From Priestia aryabhattai (GTDB lineage Bacteria; Bacillota; Bacilli; Bacillales; Bacillaceae_H), in NCBI RefSeq assembly GCF_023715685.1, contig NZ_JAMBOQ010000002.1, forward strand, positions 1,116,001 through 1,180,000: 64,000 nt of DNA, read 5' to 3'. Position 1 is the first letter of the stretch; every line of letters begins with the position of its first letter. The position numbers and the translations under genes were made by a program. The notes under the pieces are model-generated. The model worked only from the letters and a program-made list of their open reading frames with translations, had not been told where the DNA came from and ran no database searches. Shown one piece after another: positions 9,548-18,530 of the stretch.

Positions 9548-10084
9548 GTGTTGGATGAAAAAGTAATAATTGATACAAACATTTGGGCTTCACATGCACT
9601 TAATTATCCGGAAGTTGTGGAATATATTAATGAACTTATTTCAAATAATACGGAATTTTTAATGCCTACCGTTGTGGAAATGGAACTGCTGTCTCATTGG
9701 GAAGTAGAAACAAATCCTCAAGTCAAAGCAGTAAAAAATCATTATATTTACGATATGACAGATAAGATCGTAGACGTGACAAGTGAAATTGCACAGCTAG
9801 CAGCTCAAATTCGCCGAAAAGCTAAAATCGAATCCAATAAAAAAATTAAAGGTCCAGATGCGATGATCGCCGCATCTGCTTTTATACATAATGCAAAACT
9901 GATTTCCAACAATAATAAAGATTTTGCTTGGATTACATTTAATTTCAGCTATCAAGGTCAGCAATTATCTTATGTGAATCCTATTAAAGACACGATTGCT
10001 TACGCTTCTTTTATTAAAAGCTTCGAACTGCCCACTTTGACTCATACAGCAGATACCTTACAAAAAAATAAAAAGGAAAATTAA
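9548..10084 (+). CDS. PIN-domain protein, putative VapC-like RNase toxin
   Basis: The 178-aa protein starts at a GTG with GAGGAG about ten bases upstream. The acidic PIN residues are present: Asp in IIDTNIW (residue about 9), Glu in VVEMELLSH, Asp in KGPDAMIAASA and Asp in NNNKDFAWI, so the active site looks intact. PIN proteins are Mg-dependent RNases; in VapBC pairs they act as toxins held by the upstream partner. A tail of about 40 residues beyond the PIN core is unusual for VapC. The target RNA is unknown. Confidence 0.75.
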   Translation: MLDEKVIIDTNIWASHALNYPEVVEYINELISNNTEFLMPTVVEMELLSHWEVETNPQVKAVKNHYIYDMTDKIVDVTSEIAQLAAQIRRKAKIESNKKIKGPDAMIAASAFIHNAKLISNNNKDFAWITFNFSYQGQQLSYVNPIKDTIAYASFIKSFELPTLTHTADTLQKNKKEN

Positions 10085-10213
10085 TTTCTTTTTATTATTA
10101 GAATATTCCTTATCTTCCTTCGAATTTTTAAAGTGAAAATTTGATGGGTACATACTCCAATTCTTTCTATGTTGAATACAGTAAAAAGCATAAAAACTTA
10201 GGCGGTGAAAATA

Positions 10214-10372
10214 GTGAATTACCCATATTACCCGGAACAATCTTTAGAAGATTATCAATATGACTATGAGTATTATTCGAATCCCCATGAAACTGACGAA
10301 AGACTCCCTTATGGTTATTATCCATATCCTCGCCCTCGTCCGTTTTACCCACACCCAGTGTATTGGAGATAA
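10214..10372 (+). CDS. 52-aa Tyr/Pro-rich protein, possible spore-coat type
   Basis: The GTG start follows GGCGGTG at the right spacing. The product begins MNYPYYPEQSLEDYQYDYEY and ends YPYPRPRPFYPHPVYWR: about a quarter is Tyr and many residues are Pro. This composition resembles small cross-linked spore-coat or exosporium proteins, but there is no sequence match I can name. A perfect terminator palindrome begins at its stop codon. Confidence 0.6.
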   Translation: MNYPYYPEQSLEDYQYDYEYYSNPHETDERLPYGYYPYPRPRPFYPHPVYWR

Positions 10373-10403
10373 AAAAAGAAGAGCTGATCAGCTCTTCTTT
10401 TTT
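10372..10403. terminator. Perfect-palindrome bidirectional terminator
   Basis: A 32-bp perfect palindrome (AAAAAAGAAGAGCTGA and its complement) separates two converging genes and overlaps the last codons of the TPR regulator gene. Confidence 0.9.
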
Positions 10404-11281
10404 ATTTCATGATATTTAGACATCTCTTGTTGAATAATGGTCACAAACGCTTCATTTTGCTCAATTTCAAAAACAGTAATAGCTTTTTCTAGGTAGGCTA
10501 CTCCTTCTTTAAGCTCTCCAAGCTGACACAGTGCTTCTCCAACTTGATAATGTAGTTCTCCTAATAAATAAAGCGTCTCATGCTGGATACACAGCTCTAG
10601 GCCTGCTTGTGCATATTTAACCGACTTTTCGTAACGTTCCATTTGCAAAAGCGCACGTGATAATCCATACAAAATTCGAATTTTGACAAGAGGATCTTTT
10701 AACTTAGGAAGCAAAGCGATATGCTGCAACCCTTCCATAAACGTACTGAACGCTTTTTTTAAATGGCCTTCTTCTTCATAAATAATGGCAATACTATTTA
10801 AAATAGCAATCTCTTTTTCTGAATAAAACTGTTCGCTCGTACGCGTGAACGCAATTGCTTTTTCCAATTTACGAAGCGCTTGTTCAAATTTATTTCCGAT
10901 ATAATAATCACATATGGCTTCGTGCCATAGGAAAAATTGTGCGTGAAAAGGATCTTGAAACATAGGATTATCTTTTTCTTTGTTCACCATATGTAACACG
11001 GTTTCATAATCGCGTTTTCGTATATAATGCCTAATGGTCGATTTAATTTCTTTTGAATAATCGTTGGGCGTTAGCTCTCCCGCTTCAAAGAAATAATTCA
11101 TCGGAACCCCTAAACGTTTCGATAAATGATAGAGAACTTCACTGCTTGCATGGATTTCACCTTGTTCAAACCGATGTAGCTCTTCTTCTGTACAAATTCC
11201 TTCTGATAACTCGAAAGTTGTCATTTCCGCTATCTTTCGCAGATCTTGAATCAGCTGACCTACTTGTTTTTTATCATTCAA
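10388..11281 (-). CDS. PlcR/NprR-like HTH-TPR transcriptional regulator (RRNPP type)
   Basis: The 297-aa protein has an N-terminal XRE-type helix-turn-helix (about 8-65: VGQLIQDLRKIAEMTTFELS ... LSKRLGVPMNYFF), followed by a TPR-like helical array to the C-terminus. This is the architecture of PlcR-type quorum regulators, which bind small re-imported peptides through the TPR groove. No gene encoding a secreted signal peptide is recognisable next to it, so the ligand cannot be told and the protein may be an orphan receptor. Confidence 0.8.
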   Translation of the reverse strand: MNDKKQVGQLIQDLRKIAEMTTFELSEGICTEEELHRFEQGEIHASSEVLYHLSKRLGVPMNYFFEAGELTPNDYSKEIKSTIRHYIRKRDYETVLHMVNKEKDNPMFQDPFHAQFFLWHEAICDYYIGNKFEQALRKLEKAIAFTRTSEQFYSEKEIAILNSIAIIYEEEGHLKKAFSTFMEGLQHIALLPKLKDPLVKIRILYGLSRALLQMERYEKSVKYAQAGLELCIQHETLYLLGELHYQVGEALCQLGELKEGVAYLEKAITVFEIEQNEAFVTIIQQEMSKYHEIKKKS

Positions 11282-11426
11282 AAAATCACCTTACTTAATG
11301 TCAATAAACCCTGTCAAAACAACGTTCCATGATATATTTGTAAGTCTATTGTACCACTTAGATAGTTTTTTTATCAATAGAATCAAGAAAAATATTCCAA
11401 GAAAAATTCTTCTAATTATAATTAAA

Positions 11427-12060
11427 CTATTTCAAACAATCTCCTGCTTCTTCTTTTGAAATGTACCCTTCTTGCACTCCATATAACACTTGATCACATC
11501 GCCATAAAGTCGAACTATATCCCTCATTTTCTTCCATCTCTTGATTAATTTGTTGCTTTGTTTCATCTGTAAAATTTTCTTCTTGTTGTTGACGAATCTC
11601 TTCTTCATATTGATCTGGAGCAGAAATATCTTCATTTACTTCAGGTTCTTCATATTGGTCAGTATGAGATATTTCTTCATCATTTGTTTGTTGCTGTTGA
11701 CTCTGTGCTACTTGGGCTTGTTGTGCCTTTTGTTCTTCTGCTTGTTGTGCTGCGATACGTTGTTGTTCGGCAATCTTTTGTTGTCTTTGTTGCTCAGCTA
11801 TTTCCACTTGACGTTTGCGTTCGGCTTCTTCTTTAGCCTGCCGTTCGGCTAACTCTACTTCTCTAGCTTGCGCTCGTAAGTCCTTTTTCTCATTTTGAAT
11901 CTGTTGGGCTTCTAATTTCTTATTAGGTTGTTTCTCAGCACTTTTCTTCTGACTTAGTAATAGTTTCTTTCTTAGGAGTTTCAACGTTCTTCTCTTCCCC
12001 TTGATCACATGCTCCCATAGTTAAACTCCAAGACAACAAATAGAAGAAACTTGTTAAACA
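11427..12060 (-). pseudogene. Frameshifted Gln/Glu-rich lipoprotein gene
   Basis: A 193-aa open frame (11427-12008) encodes a Lys/Gln/Glu-rich coiled-coil stretch and a C-terminal segment with two Cys (WRCDQVLYG ... GDCLK), but it has no RBS. Just upstream in another frame the DNA reads LSWSLTMGACDQGEENVETP, a lipobox with its Cys, and stops near 11945. Joining the two frames by one base near 11945-11955 would give an ordinary lipoprotein. The true start codon also seems lost. It is probably an inactive gene, unless the frameshift is a sequencing error. Confidence 0.6.
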
Positions 12061-12136
12061 GGAATTCTATGAAAATTGTAGAAGATATTATTGACGACTT
12101 ATTGTGTAAAAATTTCCAGTTAAAGGTGGGGTATTC

Positions 12137-12318
12137 GTGGAAAATGAGAAGTTGGTTGAGGTACTTGATAAGTTAATTGAAAGGTCGGAAAGGTGGTCTA
12201 AAGATGCTGAAAAAAGAAAGGATTTAAACAGTCCATATTTTACGAGGGGCAAACAAAAGCTTTTGAAGAAGTAAAGCGAATGGTTAAAAGAGATATAGAC
12301 AAATATTTACATTCATAG
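12137..12318 (+). pseudogene. Frameshifted small soluble protein gene
   Basis: A GTG after AAAGGTGGGG starts MENEKLVEVLDKLIERSERW, and the frame ends early. The other frame continues YEGQTKAFEEVKRMVKRDID to 12318. Loss of one T in the T run near 12240 explains the shift; the joined product would be about 60 aa, helical and charged. The function is unknown. Confidence 0.55.
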
Positions 12319-12402
12319 AGTAAACTATTCATCTAATTAAAGGGTTTTTATAGGATACGACACAAGACTTATTATTGGATGTACTTAAGAAAGGGTGAAA
12401 AC

Positions 12403-12741
12403 ATGAAAATTCATCACCTCAACCTAACGGTTACAAATGTCTCTGCTACTCAAGAATTTTTGGAAACTTATTTTGGTATGACATGCAAGGCAAACAGGGG
12501 TAAAGGTTTTGCTATAATGCATGATGAAGATGGTTTTGTACTAACTTTAATGAAGGGGAGCGAAGTTAATTATCCAAGGACCTTCCATATTGGATTCCTC
12601 CAAGAGAATGAAGAGCAGGTAAATAAAATTAATCAAAGGTTAAAAGAAGATGGATTTAATGTCGAACCTCCAAAACAATTACATGGTTATACATTTTATG
12701 TGGAGGCACCTGGAGGATTTACAGTTGAGGTACTTTGTTAA
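12403..12741 (+). CDS. VOC-family (glyoxalase/bleomycin-resistance fold) protein
   Basis: I start at the ATG at 12403, preceded by AAAGGGTG. The 112-aa product is one VOC module with the usual metal-ligand positions: His in IHHLNLTV, His in RTFHIGFL, and Glu in GFTVEVLC. Members include glyoxalases, dioxygenases and antibiotic-binding proteins; the substrate cannot be inferred here. A terminator-like hairpin follows at 12811-12832. Confidence 0.8.
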   Translation: MKIHHLNLTVTNVSATQEFLETYFGMTCKANRGKGFAIMHDEDGFVLTLMKGSEVNYPRTFHIGFLQENEEQVNKINQRLKEDGFNVEPPKQLHGYTFYVEAPGGFTVEVLC

Positions 12742-12807
12742 ACTATCAGAGCCTCTCTCATATATTTTTAGTTAACATAATGGATATTACAGAGATTAAT
12801 CAGTAAA

Positions 12808-12835
12808 AAGGCCCTTGAAATCTCTTAAGGGCTTC
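12808..12835 (+). terminator. Terminator after the VOC gene
   Basis: GCCCTT and AAGGGC form a stem with a loop of about ten bases, followed by TTCTTCTC. Confidence 0.6.
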
Positions 12836-13102
12836 TTCTCTGACAATAGCCATTATTTTATATACATATATTAAAAAAACAATTAATTATCTACTGCTTT
12901 ATAAATAATGATTAATATATTGAATAAAAAATTATTTACTCATTACACACCTTGTAGAAAAAGGCTCTATTTGTCTACTTAACATAAAGTCGTTTTATTG
13001 GAAAGACCTTTAGAAAGAGTTGTTCTAAGAGCTTTTTTAATTTATAAAAATCAGGAAGATACAAAAAATGGAGGATAGAAGATACTAATTTTATAATCCA
13101 AA

Positions 13103-13687
13103 TTATTCTTTTTTAGTAATTAACGAAGTTGTCATTCCACCTATAAAAATTGTCGAACATGAAAAAAGAAACGTTTTAGGTCCTAATAAAGGAAGACCTG
13201 CTGTTATAATAAAACCGTCTATAATTAAAATAACCATCCCTATGTTCAAAGAAAAAGCTTTTGATATTAGTTGAGCTAGTAAATCTGTTCCTCCAGTGCT
13301 TGTCTCATACCGAAGCATAAGACCAACCCCCGTCCCAATACATACTCCTCCAAAGATCACACTAGGAAAAACAGAAAGTTGAAACTGATCTTCAATAGGT
13401 TCTAGCCAATCAATCAATAAAGAAGAAATAATTAGTCCATAAAAACTATTATAAAAATAAGTCCTCTCATAAATCCAAGCAAACCAACATAAGGGGAGGC
13501 CCAAAATAATCATCGTTACACCTGTAGGAAATTCAAAATAATAGTGAAGGATGAGAGCAATTCCAATTGTTCCTCCATCTAACAAATAATGAGGAACTAA
13601 AAATCCATTAATTCCTATACTTAATAATAAGCTTCCCACAAGAACAACCGGTATTTTTCGAAAAATAATAATCACCTTTTTAGTCAA
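13103..13687 (-). CDS. YitT-family membrane protein
   Basis: The 194-aa protein starts at a TTG and has five to six membrane segments. It carries the YitT-type signature GSLLLSIGINGFLVP near the N-terminus and STGGTDLLAQL in the middle. Usual YitT proteins have a C-terminal DUF2179 domain (about 280 aa in total); this one ends after the membrane part, so it is a short form. The function of the family is unknown. Confidence 0.8.
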   Translation of the reverse strand: MTKKVIIIFRKIPVVLVGSLLLSIGINGFLVPHYLLDGGTIGIALILHYYFEFPTGVTMIILGLPLCWFAWIYERTYFYNSFYGLIISSLLIDWLEPIEDQFQLSVFPSVIFGGVCIGTGVGLMLRYETSTGGTDLLAQLISKAFSLNIGMVILIIDGFIITAGLPLLGPKTFLFSCSTIFIGGMTTSLITKKE

Positions 13688-14077
13688 TTTATCTCTTACT
13701 ATATGTATAAACTTTAGCCACCTGTCATGAATGTTTTTTCTTTTTATGTAAATGAATAAAGGTTTATCTTTTAAGCAAACTACTCAAGATGGATAAATCA
13801 TCATTCTATAGCTAACTCCTAAAAGGCAGAAAAACTTCCTTCCAACCGATGAGAGGGGAGTTTTTCTGCTTTCTAAGCTGTTATTTTCTCTTTTGACGTA
13901 AAGAATGCTCTTTTGTTTTCTACACATTCCAGCACAACTTTTAAAATTTTTCCAATAAGAGTATATACCTTTATTATTTATCAAAAAATATAGAGAAAAC
14001 TTGAATCCTTGTAGCTTAAGAACTAGCTATATAGTTTTTATTCGAAGAAGAATCTTTTAGACAAATGGGGTGAAATT
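13688..14077. other. Intergenic region with a partial hairpin repeat
   Basis: At 13776-13890 the sequence AAGCAAACTACTCAAGATGG, a small GATG/CATC stem, and a terminator-like hairpin (AAAAACT ... AGTTTTT) match the core and second hairpin of the composite repeat described at 24866. No gene is supported. Confidence 0.5.
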
Positions 14078-14644
14078 TTGAAATCAAAAATAATCTTAAT
14101 TCTTAGTATATCTTTTATTATATTTATGCTTTTTTTACTCTTTTTTTATCTAATCAAAGGAGATTCTTCTCGTTGGCAGGTAGCATTGGGAGGTGTGATA
14201 GTAAGCGCATTACCAACCTTGTTGTTGTTTACGAAGGTTAATCCCTTTCCAATTCCTCTTATAGTGGGGTATTATGTTTTTCTTTTTTGTACACTATTTT
14301 TAGGGTCAATTGAAGATTTTTATAATCGCTTTAAATGGTGGGACGCTGTTCTACACTTTTATAAAGGAATCTTCATGGGATTTGTAGGGGTTTCTCTTTA
14401 TAAGCTACTTATAGCTACACGCATACAAGCTAGAATTTCCAAATGGGTTATTTTTTTATTTGTGCTTTCAATCTCAGTGAATGCTACAGTTTTATGGGAA
14501 ATTTATGAATTTTTAGGTGATTTAACTTTTACTCACACTATGCAATCAGGAGGAAATACAGATACCATGTATGACATGATTATAGGTATGATATCAGGTC
14601 TTTTAACTGCTATTTATTCTATGAAACGACGAAAAAAACTATAA
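14078..14644 (+). CDS. Membrane protein, tandem paralogue 1
   Basis: The 188-aa protein starts at a TTG after GGGGTGAAAT. It has five membrane segments and conserved polar loops: KWWDAVLHFYKG, VLWEIYEFLGD and TMQSGGNTDTMYD. The same residues recur in the next gene, so these Trp, His, Glu and Asp positions are likely functional. The family resembles YjdF/DUF2238 membrane proteins. The activity is unknown. Confidence 0.75.
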   Translation: MKSKIILILSISFIIFMLFLLFFYLIKGDSSRWQVALGGVIVSALPTLLLFTKVNPFPIPLIVGYYVFLFCTLFLGSIEDFYNRFKWWDAVLHFYKGIFMGFVGVSLYKLLIATRIQARISKWVIFLFVLSISVNATVLWEIYEFLGDLTFTHTMQSGGNTDTMYDMIIGMISGLLTAIYSMKRRKKL

Positions 14645-14664
14645 ATAATATAGGAGGTGTTGGA

Positions 14665-15237
14665 ATGAAACGTAAGCTGGTTATATTGTTTAGTTTGATT
14701 TACGTCATTTTTATGGGATGTTTGGCAGTATTTTATTATGTGAGTAATGAATCCTTTAAGACCATGGTGTCAATAGGTGGTTTCGTATGCGGATTAATAC
14801 CACTTTTATTAGCTTTTTTTACTAAGCTTAAATTTAACTTGCCTATTATCATTTCCTACTTAGTTTTTTTATTTTGTTCACAGTACCTAGGTTCAATTTT
14901 AGGTTGGTATGGATTAGGATGGTGGGATACATTTTTACACTTAATAAGTGGAGCCATCCTTGTTTTTGCAGGAATCGCTTTATATGAACGATTAATACAT
15001 AGAAGTGCAGGAGAGTATATATCAGCATGGTTTGTTTTTCTATTTACCTTTTCTTTTGCTGCACTTGGAGGCGTCATTTGGGAAATTTACGAATTTAGCT
15101 CAGATCAACTTTTCGGAATGACTTTACAGGGTGGTGGAAATAAAGATACAATGATTGATTTAATTGCAGATACTTTAGGAGGTCTTCTTGTAGGAGCATG
15201 GGCAGGATTACGCACAAAGATAAAAAGGTCTAATTAA
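14665..15237 (+). CDS. Membrane protein, tandem paralogue 2
   Basis: The 190-aa protein lies 20 bases after its paralogue, with a strong RBS (AGGAGGTG). It has the same five-helix layout and motifs: GWWDTFLHLISGA, VIWEIYEFSSD and TLQGGGNKDTMID. The two are probably cotranscribed and arose by local duplication; they may form a heteromer, which is inference. A terminator follows at 15273-15299. Confidence 0.75.
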   Translation: MKRKLVILFSLIYVIFMGCLAVFYYVSNESFKTMVSIGGFVCGLIPLLLAFFTKLKFNLPIIISYLVFLFCSQYLGSILGWYGLGWWDTFLHLISGAILVFAGIALYERLIHRSAGEYISAWFVFLFTFSFAALGGVIWEIYEFSSDQLFGMTLQGGGNKDTMIDLIADTLGGLLVGAWAGLRTKIKRSN

Positions 15238-15272
15238 AGTTAACTAACCGTCAAATATTCTGTGCATATGGT

Positions 15273-15299
15273 AAAGCTCCTTAATCATTAAGGAGTTTT
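15273..15299 (+). terminator. Terminator of the paralogous membrane gene pair
   Basis: CTCCTTAA and TTAAGGAG form a stem, followed by TTTTATT. Confidence 0.75.
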
Positions 15300-15450
15300 A
15301 TTCGTATGATCGCATGATGATTTCAAAATCTTTCTCTAAAATACATTTTCAGTATAATGATGGGAATATTAATAAACAGATATTTTGTGTAATTAGAACC
15401 ATCAAAGAGTATCAATACGCTTTAAAAATAATTCAATGGATGTGTAATGG

Positions 15451-17142
15451 ATGTCAGTGGCTACCACAGGAAAGAGAAAAGAGAAAATTTATATCATTAG
15501 TGCACTTGTTTTACTTTTTCTTTATTTTCTTCCTATGTATGTATTAGGAGAAAATGCTCACATACGTGTTCATGATAATTTAGATTCTAATATTGCTTGG
15601 TATAAGGTGCTGGCTGAAAGTGGTCAGATATTTGGGGGCCTTCACTCTACAATCCCTCAAGTTATCAATGGATTACCGCGTGATGCGTTCGGGACGGCAT
15701 TCAGTGGGATTGTTTGGCTTCACGCTCTCTTTCCTTCCATGACTGCTTACGCTTTAAGCCAAACTATTACTCGGTTAGTTGCTTTTGGTGGAATGTATTT
15801 ACTATTGAAGAAGCACTTTATTAAACATGAAGATGCCCACTTTGTTCGTATTGGTGTTTCACTTGCATTTGCACTTACCCCATTTTGGCCTTCAGGCATG
15901 TTAAGTACATTAGGATACCCTCTTGCTTTATGGGCATTTTTGAATATCCGTTCGGGAGATTTTTCATGGAAAGAATGGGTGGCTCTTTTCCTTTTACCTT
16001 TTTATTCAAGCTTTGTACTTGGCTTTTTCTTCTTTTTAGTGGCTATTTCTTTTTTATGGATTTATGACTTAATTAGAAAGAAAAGTTGGAATTGGCCATT
16101 TCTATTCAGCCTTATTTTTATGACCTCCCTCTACCTTTTAATTGAGTATCGCCTTGTCTATTCAATGATTATCTCAGAACAGCCAAATCATAGGATGGAA
16201 TTTATATCATCGCGACACGATTTTTGGCATTCTATGCGCCTTTCACTTAAAAACTTTCTCATAGGGCATACACATGTTATGACTGTTCATACGCATGTTA
16301 TCCTTCCAATAGTATTTTTAACCCTTGTTTTATTAGCTTTTAAGAGGAACATAAAACATAACAAAATATTCATTTTTTTATTTCTTTTAAATGGTGCTTT
16401 ATCGATATGGTACGCTTTTTGGTTTAATAATGTATGGATTCCTCTAAAAGAAAAGATAAGTTTTTTAAATACATTTAACTTTGCAAGGTTTCATTTCTTA
16501 CGAATTATTGTTATCTACCTTAGTTTCAGCTTAGCCTGTTATATTCTATGGTCACTAGGGAAGTTTTGGAGGCAATTAGCTAATATAGCGATTATAAGTC
16601 AGATTATAACACTTCTCCTGTTTAACGAAGAACTTCTTTATGGCCATTACTTTCACTCTCCTTCTTTTAAGGAATTTTATGCAACAAAACAATTCAGTGA
16701 TATAAAAGAATTCATAGGGGATCCTCAAGATTCATACCGTGTAGCAAGTATTGGAATCCATCCAGCTATTTCACAATACAATGGGTTCTATACACTAGAT
16801 ACTTATAACAATGTATATCCCCTTGAATATAAGTATAAATTTCGAAAGATAATAGCAAAAGAGTTAGAAAAAAATAAGCAATTAAGAAAATATTATGATG
16901 AATGGGGAAGCCGTTGTTATCTCTTTGTCGATGAACTTGGTAAAACATACGAGTTCAGAAAAGATCAGAAAAAAGAGGTACATCACCTGCAGCTAAACAC
17001 TACTCAATTTAAAGAAATGGGTGGTCGCTATATCTTTTCTTCGGTTCCTATTCTAAACGCTAAAGATAATAACCTTTCACTTTTAAAGGAATTTAACGAC
17101 AAAGAATCTGCATGGAAGATTTATTTATATCAAGTAAAATAG
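15451..17142 (+). CDS. ykoS: YkoS-like polytopic membrane protein (DUF6044)
   Basis: The 563-aa protein has about 10-11 membrane segments in the first 410 residues and a soluble C-terminal domain of about 150 residues. An early loop carries HDNLDSNIAWYK, like the acidic first loop of GT-C type glycosyltransferases. The next gene is a YkoT-like glycosyltransferase, the same pair as ykoST in B. subtilis. The likely role is moving or attaching a sugar at the outer membrane face during sporulation, but this is inference. The RBS is weak. Confidence 0.8.
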   Translation: MSVATTGKRKEKIYIISALVLLFLYFLPMYVLGENAHIRVHDNLDSNIAWYKVLAESGQIFGGLHSTIPQVINGLPRDAFGTAFSGIVWLHALFPSMTAYALSQTITRLVAFGGMYLLLKKHFIKHEDAHFVRIGVSLAFALTPFWPSGMLSTLGYPLALWAFLNIRSGDFSWKEWVALFLLPFYSSFVLGFFFFLVAISFLWIYDLIRKKSWNWPFLFSLIFMTSLYLLIEYRLVYSMIISEQPNHRMEFISSRHDFWHSMRLSLKNFLIGHTHVMTVHTHVILPIVFLTLVLLAFKRNIKHNKIFIFLFLLNGALSIWYAFWFNNVWIPLKEKISFLNTFNFARFHFLRIIVIYLSFSLACYILWSLGKFWRQLANIAIISQIITLLLFNEELLYGHYFHSPSFKEFYATKQFSDIKEFIGDPQDSYRVASIGIHPAISQYNGFYTLDTYNNVYPLEYKYKFRKIIAKELEKNKQLRKYYDEWGSRCYLFVDELGKTYEFRKDQKKEVHHLQLNTTQFKEMGGRYIFSSVPILNAKDNNLSLLKEFNDKESAWKIYLYQVK

Positions 17143-17154
17143 GAGGTGTAAAAA

Positions 17155-18171
17155 TTGAAACCAAAGCTGCCCTTAGTAACAATAGTGGTTCCATGTTATA
17201 ACGAACAAGAAGTATTAAAAGACACCATTATACAGCTAACCTCTGTTTTAGACGATTTAAGGGAAGAGGATTTGATTTCAGCTCATAGCAAGATATTATT
17301 TGTCGATGATGGTAGTAGTGATCGTACATGGTCATTAATTGCCATGGAAAGTACAATTAATAACTATGTAACAGGATTAAAGCTATCATGCAATGTAGGG
17401 CACCAGAAAGCACTTCTTGCTGGACTGGAAAAAGCTAAATCTAAATCGGACTGTGCAATCTCGATTGATGCTGATTTGCAAGATGATATTTCTGTTATTC
17501 GAAGTTTCATCTTAAAGTATCATGAGGGGGATGAAATTGTATATGGTGTACGTGATAGCAGAGAGACAGACACTTTTTTTAAAAGAAATACCGCCCTATG
17601 CTTTTATCAGCTTATGCGAAAAATAAATATTAACCTTGTTTATAACCATGCAGATTATCGTCTAATGAGCAAGCGAGCTATTGAAGAACTTTCGCGTTAT
17701 AAAGAAGCAGACTTATTTTTAAGAGGAATTGTCCCTTTAATTGGATTTAAATCCTCAAAAGTGACATATAATCGAAAAAAGCGTTTAGCCGGGGAAACAA
17801 AATATCCTTTGAAAAAGATGATCTCATTCGCGTTTAATGGTCTCACCTCATTTAGTGTTGTTCCAATCCGAGCCTTTACTATTTTAGGATGCTTGTTGTT
17901 TTTTATAAGTTTGATTACAGGTTGTTATGCGTTTGTTCAAAAGTTATTAGGCAATACGAGTATAGGTTGGACCTCTTTAATTATCTCTATTTGGCTTTTA
18001 GGTGCCATACAGTTAATAAGTATTGGAGTAGTAGGAGAGTATATTGGAAAAATATTTATAGAAGTAAAAAAGAGACCCCCTTATGCAATTGATATTGACT
18101 TATATACAGAAAGATTAGGGGTGTCAACGCTCGCAGAAGAAAGTTTATTAAATAAAGAAGAGTTCAACTAA
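17155..18171 (+). CDS. ykoT: YkoT-like polyprenyl-phosphate glycosyltransferase (GT2)
   Basis: The 338-aa protein starts at a TTG six bases after AGGAGGTG, which overlaps the stop of the previous gene. The GT-A domain (about 5-230) has VPCYNEQEVL, the nucleotide-binding VDDGSSDRT and the DxD-type DADLQDD. Two C-terminal membrane helices (about 245-310) are typical of the GtrB/DPM type, which loads a sugar from UDP onto undecaprenyl phosphate on the cytosolic side. It forms an operon with ykoS; the nearby GtrA-type gene could supply the flippase. Confidence 0.88.
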   Translation: MKPKLPLVTIVVPCYNEQEVLKDTIIQLTSVLDDLREEDLISAHSKILFVDDGSSDRTWSLIAMESTINNYVTGLKLSCNVGHQKALLAGLEKAKSKSDCAISIDADLQDDISVIRSFILKYHEGDEIVYGVRDSRETDTFFKRNTALCFYQLMRKININLVYNHADYRLMSKRAIEELSRYKEADLFLRGIVPLIGFKSSKVTYNRKKRLAGETKYPLKKMISFAFNGLTSFSVVPIRAFTILGCLLFFISLITGCYAFVQKLLGNTSIGWTSLIISIWLLGAIQLISIGVVGEYIGKIFIEVKKRPPYAIDIDLYTERLGVSTLAEESLLNKEEFN

Positions 18172-18238
18172 ATCAGCTTCTCTTATAATAAGGTGTATAG
18201 ATTATATATACCCAACCCACTTCTTTCTTTTTTTATAA

Positions 18239-18430
18239 ATATTTTTTGTTCTAATCTTCTCTCTGGTACGATATTTTTTATTTTCACATGACAATTCGAT
18301 ACCATGGATTTTTAGTTTCATTCTAGGCTTTGTTTTAGCACTTATTACACACTTTCTAAAAATTATTCAAATGAATAATGTGCATCCATCTAAGACAAAC
18401 AAGCATTTCTATAAGGATATGCTTGTTTAG
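18239..18430 (+). pseudogene. Possible remnant of a membrane protein gene
   Basis: An open frame without a proper start reads PWIFSFILGFVLALITHFLK and ends KHFYKDMLV. It looks like one membrane helix and a tail. It has no RBS. A hairpin (AAGCAT ... ATGCTT) overlaps its end. This is weak evidence of decayed coding sequence in an otherwise empty 360-base gap. Confidence 0.25.
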
Positions 18431-18530
18431 TTATGTAATGAATTCCTTATCTATCTAATGAAAAAAATTAAACTCTTATGAGTTTATTGTTTCTTACATT
18501 TTCTCTTTTGAATACGTTAATCATTTGTAT

